Positions 30,615 to 33,747 of a DNA stretch of 33,747 nt are shown piece by piece. The first letter of the stretch is position 1, and each line of letters opens with the position of its first letter. Source of the stretch: Sulfurovum sp. (GTDB lineage Bacteria; Campylobacterota; Campylobacteria; Campylobacterales; Sulfurovaceae); the NCBI GenBank assembly GCA_015490315.1, contig WFYB01000052.1:1-33747 (forward strand), read 5' to 3'. The translations under genes and the position numbers were made by a program. The notes beneath the pieces were generated by a model. It was not told the origin of the DNA. It worked only from the letters and a program-made list of their open reading frames with translations, and did no database searches.

Positions 30615-32787
30615 AATCAATGTCAACAATTTGGACGAGATTTATGAGTTTAACAAGATAGCCAAACAGGCAAGCGGTGCAGTGATGTACCGACAGGGCA
30701 AAGCCGTTTTGATCGCGGCAGTAGCGATCGATGAAAAGGCGGTCGATGAGGATTTCCTTCCTCTGACGGTGCAGTATATCGAGAAATCCTATGCGGCGGC
30801 GAAGATCCCCGGAGGATTTATCAAGCGTGAGACCAAACCGGGTGATTTTGAGACATTGACTTCACGGATCGTTGACCGCTCACTCAGACCGCTCTTTCCT
30901 GACGGTTTTCACTACCCTGTGACGATCACAGTAATGGTTGTCAGCAGTGACAGCGAAGTCGATATGCAGGTAGCGGCACTCCATGCGGCTTCTGCAGCAC
31001 TGTATGTATCGGATATCCCGGTGACTCAGAGTATCGCTGCTGTGAGACTCGGGAAGATTGACGGAGAACTTGTGGTCAACCCTACATTGTCTCAGCAGGA
31101 TGAGAGTGTCCTCGATCTGTTGGTGGTCGGATCGGGCAGGGATGTGATCATGATCGAAATGCGCACGATCGCGTCTGAGGTGATCGATGATATCGAGATC
31201 GATCCCGTACTCGACCCTGTGGTGAGCAGCGTGCCTATGGTACTTGAACATCAGGAGTGCAATGAGCTTGATGAAGAGGCACTTGTAGAAGCCATTGCCT
31301 TGGCAAAGGAGAAGATCGACGCAGTATCCAAAGCGTATGAGAGTGCGTTTGCGGAGTTTGTGAGAGAACCGCTGGCGCTGGAAATCGCAGATGAGAAGAT
31401 CGATGAGGTACTCTATGACTATATCGCCAAACACTTTGCCGAAGATATCGAAAAAGCGATCTCTCACATGGCAAAGAGCGAACGTTCAACCGAGCTGAAA
31501 AAGGTACGTACCAAGATACTCGAACAGCTTGAAGCAGAGGGACTCGAAGCAGACAAAGAGCTGGTATCCAAAGTCCTCGAACGCTACAAGAAAACCGTGG
31601 TGCGCAGCCAGATACTGGACAAACATATCAGAGCTGACGGCAGAAAGCTCGATGAGGTACGCCCGATCTCGATCGAGACCAACCTGCTTCCGTCTGTACA
31701 CGGCTCCTGCCTCTTTACACGCGGACAGACGCAGGTGCTTGTCACCGCGACACTGGGCGACAAAAAGGATGCCCAGATGTTCGAGCTGATCACCGACAAG
31801 CAGAGCAGATCGGAGCACTTCATGGTGCATTACAATTTCCCGGGCTTCTCAGTAGGGGATGCGAAGTTTATCGGTGCGCCGGGTCGTAGAGAGCTGGGAC
31901 ACGGCAACCTCGCTAAGCGTGCGCTCGAGCCTGCAATCCCTCTGGACTTTGACGGTACGATCAGACTGGTATCGGAAGTGTTGGAGAGCAACGGCTCCTC
32001 CTCTATGGCGACGATCTGCGGCGGTTCACTCGCACTGCGCTCTGCTAATATTGAGATGGTAGACCTTGTTGCGGGTATCGCAATGGGACTGGTCACTGAC
32101 GGTGAACGCTATGCGGTACTGACCGATATCATGGGGCTCGAGGATCATGACGGCGACATGGACTTCAAGGTAGCGGGTACCTCCAAGGGGATCACGGCAC
32201 TGCAGATGGATATCAAGCTTGGCGGTATCGACCTTGGCATCCTCAAAGATGCACTGATTCAGGCAAACAAAGGCAAGCAGCATATCCTCTCGATCATGAA
32301 AGAGGCAGAGGCGAATATCCAGGAGAGTACCGCACTTCCAGCAACAGAGCACTTCTCTATTCATCCGAGCAAGATCGGTGAGATCATCGGCAAAGCGGGA
32401 GCAACGATCCGGGATATCATCGAGAAATTCGAAGTGAGTATCGATCTTGATCGAAGTGAAGGCAAAGTCAAAGTCTCCGGAGAGGACAAAGAGAAGGTAG
32501 CCGCCGCCAAAGCACATATCCAGAAGATCGCAGAAGCGCCGGTCAAGCAGCAAATGACCTATGAACCGGGCAAGATCTACAAAGGAAAGGTCAAACGCAT
32601 CGTTGATTTCGGTCTCTTTGTCGAGATGCCGGATGGCTACGATGCCCTGCTACACATCTCCAAGATCGCCAAAGGGCGCATCAACGATCTGCAAGAGCGT
32701 TACAAAGAGGGTGATGAGATCGATGTCGTCGTGCTGGAGCAAAAAGGTAAAAAAGTAGAGCTTGCAACACCGGAGTATTTAGCCTGA
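30595..32787 (+). CDS. pnp: Polyribonucleotide nucleotidyltransferase (PNPase)
   Basis: 730 residues from the ATG at 30595, which has AAGGA nine bases upstream; an in-frame extension of 19 codons lies inside the preceding gene and is not used. Two RNase PH domains with a helical linker; catalytic Asp517, Asp523 and Lys525 in LEDHDGDMDFKVAG keep the spacing of E. coli D486, D492 and K494. Then KH (SKIGEIIGKAGATIRDIIE) and S1 (KIYKGKVKRIVDFGLFVEM) RNA-binding domains. It degrades RNA from the 3' end by phosphorolysis. Overlaps the phosphoribosyltransferase gene by 20 bases. No clear terminator follows. Confidence 0.98.
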   Translation: MQAKSVEINVNNLDEIYEFNKIAKQASGAVMYRQGKAVLIAAVAIDEKAVDEDFLPLTVQYIEKSYAAAKIPGGFIKRETKPGDFETLTSRIVDRSLRPLFPDGFHYPVTITVMVVSSDSEVDMQVAALHAASAALYVSDIPVTQSIAAVRLGKIDGELVVNPTLSQQDESVLDLLVVGSGRDVIMIEMRTIASEVIDDIEIDPVLDPVVSSVPMVLEHQECNELDEEALVEAIALAKEKIDAVSKAYESAFAEFVREPLALEIADEKIDEVLYDYIAKHFAEDIEKAISHMAKSERSTELKKVRTKILEQLEAEGLEADKELVSKVLERYKKTVVRSQILDKHIRADGRKLDEVRPISIETNLLPSVHGSCLFTRGQTQVLVTATLGDKKDAQMFELITDKQSRSEHFMVHYNFPGFSVGDAKFIGAPGRRELGHGNLAKRALEPAIPLDFDGTIRLVSEVLESNGSSSMATICGGSLALRSANIEMVDLVAGIAMGLVTDGERYAVLTDIMGLEDHDGDMDFKVAGTSKGITALQMDIKLGGIDLGILKDALIQANKGKQHILSIMKEAEANIQESTALPATEHFSIHPSKIGEIIGKAGATIRDIIEKFEVSIDLDRSEGKVKVSGEDKEKVAAAKAHIQKIAEAPVKQQMTYEPGKIYKGKVKRIVDFGLFVEMPDGYDALLHISKIAKGRINDLQERYKEGDEIDVVVLEQKGKKVELATPEYLA

Positions 32788-32801
32788 TTTAACACAATAC
32801 C

Positions 32802-32810
32802 TGCTATACT
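32802..32810 (+). promoter_or_regulatory. Extended -10 promoter for atpE
   Basis: TGCTATACT (TGnTATACT) lies 15 bases after the pnp stop, predicting a leader of ~135 bases before atpE. There is no matching -35 box at 17 bases, as often with extended -10 promoters. Confidence 0.5.
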
Positions 32811-32859
32811 TTCGCCGTTTAATGAAGTGATAAGTAGGGAAATCGGTTGCATTTATGTG

Positions 32860-32899
32860 CCGGTTGGCAGTGGTGACACTGTTTACGCTATCCGAACGG
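32860..32899 (+). ncRNA. Structured leader element upstream of atpE
   Basis: CCGGTTGG (32860-32867) pairs with CCGAACGG (32892-32899) at seven of eight positions, enclosing a perfect CAGTG-GTGA-CACTG hairpin with a GNRA loop and a 10-base 3' bulge. It lies in the 164-base pnp-atpE gap. It may be a 5' UTR element or a small RNA; no known class is recognised. Confidence 0.4.
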
Positions 32900-32951
32900 A
32901 CTTCTAAAACAGTCGAAGAGACTTAAACTCTATTAATAAAAAGGATACAAA

Positions 32952-33257
32952 ATGAAAAAGTTTTTCTTACTTTTCTTGGCACTCGGTGCTGTTGCTTTCG
33001 CCGGTGAAGGTGAATCTATGATCAAAGCATACTCTGTAGTCGCTGCAGGTGTTGGTCTCGGTCTTGCTGCTCTTGGTGGAGCGATCGGTATGGGTCACAC
33101 TGCTGCTGCAACTATCGCTGGTACAGCGAGAAACCCAGGTCTTGGCGGTAAATTGATGACTACAATGTTCATTGCACTTGCTATGATCGAAGCGCAGGTT
33201 ATCTATACACTTGTTATCGCGCTTATCGCACTTTATGCAAATCCATTTATCGGATAA
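32952..33257 (+). CDS. atpE: ATP synthase F0 subunit c
   Basis: 101 residues. An N-terminal signal-like segment (MKKFFLLFLALGAVAFAGEG), common in c subunits of this phylum, precedes the two-helix hairpin. Helix 1 is Gly/Ala rich (AAGVGLGLAALGGAIGMG), the polar loop is ARNPGLGG, and helix 2 has the ion-binding Glu80 in LAMIEAQVIY. The Gln/Ser ligands of sodium-type rings are not seen, so proton coupling is likely. It forms the rotor ring in the inner membrane. It stands away from the other ATP synthase genes. AAGGA lies seven bases before the ATG, and a strong terminator follows. Confidence 0.97.
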   Translation: MKKFFLLFLALGAVAFAGEGESMIKAYSVVAAGVGLGLAALGGAIGMGHTAAATIAGTARNPGLGGKLMTTMFIALAMIEAQVIYTLVIALIALYANPFIG

Positions 33258-33278
33258 GTTTTAAAGCTATTTTTTAAG

Positions 33279-33310
33279 GTTGTGCGGGTATAATCCCGTC
33301 ACAACTTTTG
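33279..33310 (+). terminator. Intrinsic terminator after atpE
   Basis: GTTGTG-CGGG-TATAAT-CCCG-T-CACAAC followed by TTTTG: a 10-bp stem with one bulged T. The loop itself is a perfect TATAAT, possibly also the -10 box for the tRNA downstream. Confidence 0.8.
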
Positions 33311-33357
33311 TTCAAGTCCTGATCAGACTTTCAAAACGATCGCTACATTTCAGATAT

Positions 33358-33443
33358 GCGTCAGTGGTGGAACGGTAGACACGCCAGCTTGAGGGGCTGG
33401 TGGGCATTAGCCCGTGGAGGTTCAAATCCTCTCTGACGCACCA
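33358..33443 (+). tRNA. tRNA-Leu (anticodon GAG)
   Basis: 86 bases with acceptor stem GCGTCAG / CTGACGC, discriminator A and encoded CCA. The anticodon stem CCAGC / GCTGG holds loop TTGAGGG with anticodon GAG at 33391-33393, reading CUC/CUU. The long variable arm (TGGGCATTAGCCC) is the class II form of tRNA-Leu, and the T-arm has GGTTCAAATCC. No other tRNA is nearby in the window. The stretch 33444-33500 after it holds no gene, and an IS30-type end follows. Confidence 0.97.
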
Positions 33444-33500
33444 TCATCATAAAATCCCCAAAATGACACAATTTCTTCTCTCAATGAGATAAAAAACCTT

Positions 33501-33632
33501 CGCCCATTCAAATCATAAGTGCAATTCACATCTAAATTAAGCAGCTACTTCTTTAGCGTATTCTTCCGCCCATTCAAATCATAAGTGCAATTCACATCTA
33601 AATTAAGCAGCTACTTCTTTAGCGTATTCTTC
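33501..33632. repeat. Perfect 66-bp tandem duplication of an IS end
   Basis: Two identical 66-base units (33501-33566 and 33567-33632), each starting CGCCCATTCAAATC and ending GTATTCTTC. Each contains the last codons and stop of the IS30 transposase on the minus strand and the sequence beyond it, including the likely terminal repeat (CATTCAAATCATAAGTGCAA). The inner unit belongs to the gene, the outer one is the extra copy. Confidence 0.95.
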
Positions 33633-33747
33633 GAAAAAGACCTCATAAGGTGTCCTGAATCCAAGTACCTTCCGTGGTCTGTGATTTAACTTTTCCTGTA
33701 TGGTAATGATTTCCTCCTTTGAAACTTTTGTAAAGTCAGTTTTTTTA
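33603..33747 (-). CDS. IS30-family transposase, C-terminal end (5' part outside window)
   Basis: 48 codons up to the stop at 33603, ending in LNHRPRKVLGFRTPYEVFFE, the conserved C-terminus of IS30-family DDE transposases (LNxRPRKxLGxxTPxEVF, with the catalytic Glu further upstream, outside the window). The start is beyond the right edge, so whether the gene is intact is unknown. The adjoining sequence CATTCAAATCATAAGTGCAATTCACA is likely part of the terminal inverted repeat; it is in the duplicated unit. Confidence 0.85.
   Translation of the reverse strand, partial: KKTDFTKVSKEEIITIQEKLNHRPRKVLGFRTPYEVFFEEYAKEVAA

Noticed and set aside
32952..33257. Sodium-type ATP synthase c ring
   Set aside because: The Gln in helix 1 and the Ser/Thr after the Glu typical of sodium binding are not seen; Glu80 is followed by Ala.
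33501..33632. CRISPR-like array
   Set aside because: Only two 66-base units directly abutting, no spacers, and the units are part of an IS30-type element.

Overview
The window is chromosomal DNA of a Campylobacterota (Epsilonproteobacteria) bacterium, most like the Sulfurovum/Sulfurimonas group. This is inferred from the protein families (NhaD antiporter, NIT-type hybrid kinase, an ATP synthase c subunit with a signal peptide) and from the order purD - lptD - J-domain gene - phosphoribosyltransferase - pnp - atpE, which from memory resembles the Helicobacter pylori HP1218-HP1212 block. The bamD-lon pair also looks conserved in Campylobacter. All assignments were made by reading; no database was searched.

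Layout. 1-1021 (-): 5' part of a large, AT-richer secreted adhesin-like gene running off the left edge, preceded by a class I c-di-GMP (GEMM) riboswitch. 1379-4568 (+): bamD and lon. 4620-10208 (-): a four-gene phosphorelay operon, transcribed PAS sensor, Hpt protein, hybrid NIT histidine kinase, CheY-like receiver, headed by a second GEMM-I riboswitch whose downstream sequence can form an anti-Shine-Dalgarno helix. 10342-12614 (-): DUF721/DciA-like gene and uvrC. 12711-17170 (+): nadB, nhaD, guaA. 17171-17636: a gene-free stretch built of long inverted repeats, direct repeats and a REPIN-like pair. 17640-20469 (+): a zinc-ribbon membrane protein, a transglutaminase-like protein, htpG. 20513-22822 (-): a membrane GGDEF-EAL protein with a broken GGDEF motif and an intact EAL site. 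23049-24079 (+): a DUF1931 bacterial histone-fold protein with an HdeD-like membrane protein. 24216-25842 (+): CDF metal transporter and hemD. 25843-26224: a probable 6S RNA followed by a ~100-bp imperfect inverted repeat. 26225-33257 (+): purD, lptD, J-domain protein, phosphoribosyltransferase, pnp, atpE. 33358-33443: tRNA-Leu(GAG). 33501-33747: the 3' end of an IS30-family element on the minus strand with a perfect 66-bp tandem duplication of its terminus.

Theme. Two c-di-GMP riboswitches and a predicted c-di-GMP phosphodiesterase lie within 22 kb. One riboswitch sits ahead of a surface protein. The other sits ahead of a phosphorelay that ends in a stand-alone receiver. Together they suggest second-messenger control of surface attachment and of a redox or nitrate/nitrite-type sensing pathway. 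The remaining genes are mostly housekeeping: proteostasis (lon, htpG), outer-membrane assembly (bamD, lptD), RNA metabolism (pnp, 6S RNA), DNA repair (uvrC), NAD, GMP, purine and haem synthesis, and ATP synthase.
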